Below, one piece after another: positions 63,693 to 64,000 of a stretch of 64,000 nucleotides of DNA. Source of the DNA: Pseudomonas sp. MN1F (GTDB taxonomy: Bacteria; Pseudomonadota; Gammaproteobacteria; Pseudomonadales; Pseudomonadaceae); NCBI RefSeq assembly GCF_009391885.1, contig NZ_VZII01000023.1:50683-114682 (forward strand). Reading direction: 5' to 3'. Below the pieces are notes generated by a model. The model did not search any database. It saw nothing but the letters and a program-made list of their open reading frames with translations, and was not told where the DNA came from. Each line of letters begins with the position of its first letter. Position 1 is the first letter of the stretch. A program made the position numbers and the translations under genes.

Positions 63693-64000
63693 ATGTCCGA
63701 ATACAACCCTTGCCTTGACTGCGGCGCCTGCTGCGGGTACTTCCGTGTGTCCTTCTTCTGGGGCGAATGCCAGTCTGCCGGCGGCGTAGTGCCGGATGAC
63801 CTGGTGGTACAGATCAACCCCACCCGCGTTGCCATGATCGGCACCGACGCCAAGCCTTGCCGCTGCGTGAGCCTGCAGGGCGAGATTGGTACCGAGGTGG
63901 CGTGCAGCATCTACGCCAACCGTTCCAGCCCGTGCCGCGAGTTCGAGGCGTCGTGGGTGGGTGGTGTACATAACCCCAGCTGTGACGATGCGCGGGCGGC
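63693..64000 (+). CDS. YkgJ-type CxxCxxCC cluster-binding protein (3' end outside window)
   Basis: The open frame starts at ATG 63693 (MSEYNPCLDCGACCGYFRV) and runs off the window after 102 codons. The N-terminal CxxCxxCC signature (C7, C10, C13, C14) and the later CRCVSLQGEIG, CSIYANRSSPCREF cysteines identify a UPF0153/YkgJ protein, proposed to bind zinc or an iron-sulfur cluster. The segment FRVSFFWGE is the standard family follow-on. It is distinct in sequence from the family member at 34166-34900. The ribosome site is weak, but the start is unambiguous from the family pattern. Confidence 0.88.
   Translation, partial: MSEYNPCLDCGACCGYFRVSFFWGECQSAGGVVPDDLVVQINPTRVAMIGTDAKPCRCVSLQGEIGTEVACSIYANRSSPCREFEASWVGGVHNPSCDDARA

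Overview
The window looks like a chromosomal segment of a Pseudomonas, most likely the Pseudomonas putida group. The evidence is high-GC coding sequence, P. putida-type REP palindromes, a fruBKA locus headed by an FPr-type fruB, an Anr-boxed cytochrome bo3 (cyo) operon, and a giant LapF-type adhesin beside its type I secretion genes. From memory, gene order closely follows the trxB-nadC-ampDE-fruRBKA-lapF-hmp-cyo region of P. putida KT2440; no database was consulted. I see no rRNA, tRNA, CRISPR array, insertion sequence or complete prophage.

Region 1 (1-5.6 kb): the 3' part of an Old Yellow Enzyme-type oxidoreductase, a convergent GT4 glycosyltransferase with a possible Pho box, and a divergent soluble PAS-PAS chemoreceptor with a well-spaced FliA (sigma-28) promoter. 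A short, AT-richer accessory patch follows: two unrecognised genes, an orphan toxin tip resembling the Ntox15/Tde DNase family, and its disabled immunity gene (one stop plus one frameshift).

Region 2 (5.6-16.3 kb) is housekeeping: cysZ, trxB, nadC, a DUF1631 protein, ampD-ampE, a membrane chemoreceptor, a TatD-family nuclease and fruR.

Region 3 (16.3-22.3 kb) is the fructose phosphotransferase operon fruB-fruK-fruA, divergent from fruR, with a Cra/FruR operator in the shared promoter. FruB phosphorylates the FruA IIB domain, FruA imports fructose as fructose-1-phosphate, and FruK converts this to fructose-1,6-bisphosphate.

Region 4 (22.3-33.1 kb) holds small stress-type proteins, a membrane diguanylate cyclase, an OprD-family porin, and a tightly coupled operon for an RND efflux adaptor and pump plus a two-component system of the heavy-metal type.

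Region 5 (33.1-36.4 kb) is bracketed by two nearly identical 126-127 bp REP pairs. It contains a predicted three-way-junction RNA leader ahead of a DUF6124/DUF3077 gene pair, a CxxCxxCC (YkgJ-type) protein, a small exported protein and a CheV with a near-consensus FliA promoter.

Region 6 (36.4-52.9 kb) is a surface-adhesion unit: lapF (3831 codons, 35 Ig-like repeats of about 85 residues) and, downstream on the same strand, a TolC-type outer membrane protein, an ABC exporter and a membrane fusion protein that should secrete it.

Region 7 (53-64 kb) covers nitric oxide defence (norR divergent from hmp with NorR-type sites between), dsbB, the cyoABCDE ubiquinol oxidase operon with a perfect Anr box far upstream, alaC, and the start of a second CxxCxxCC protein cut by the window end.
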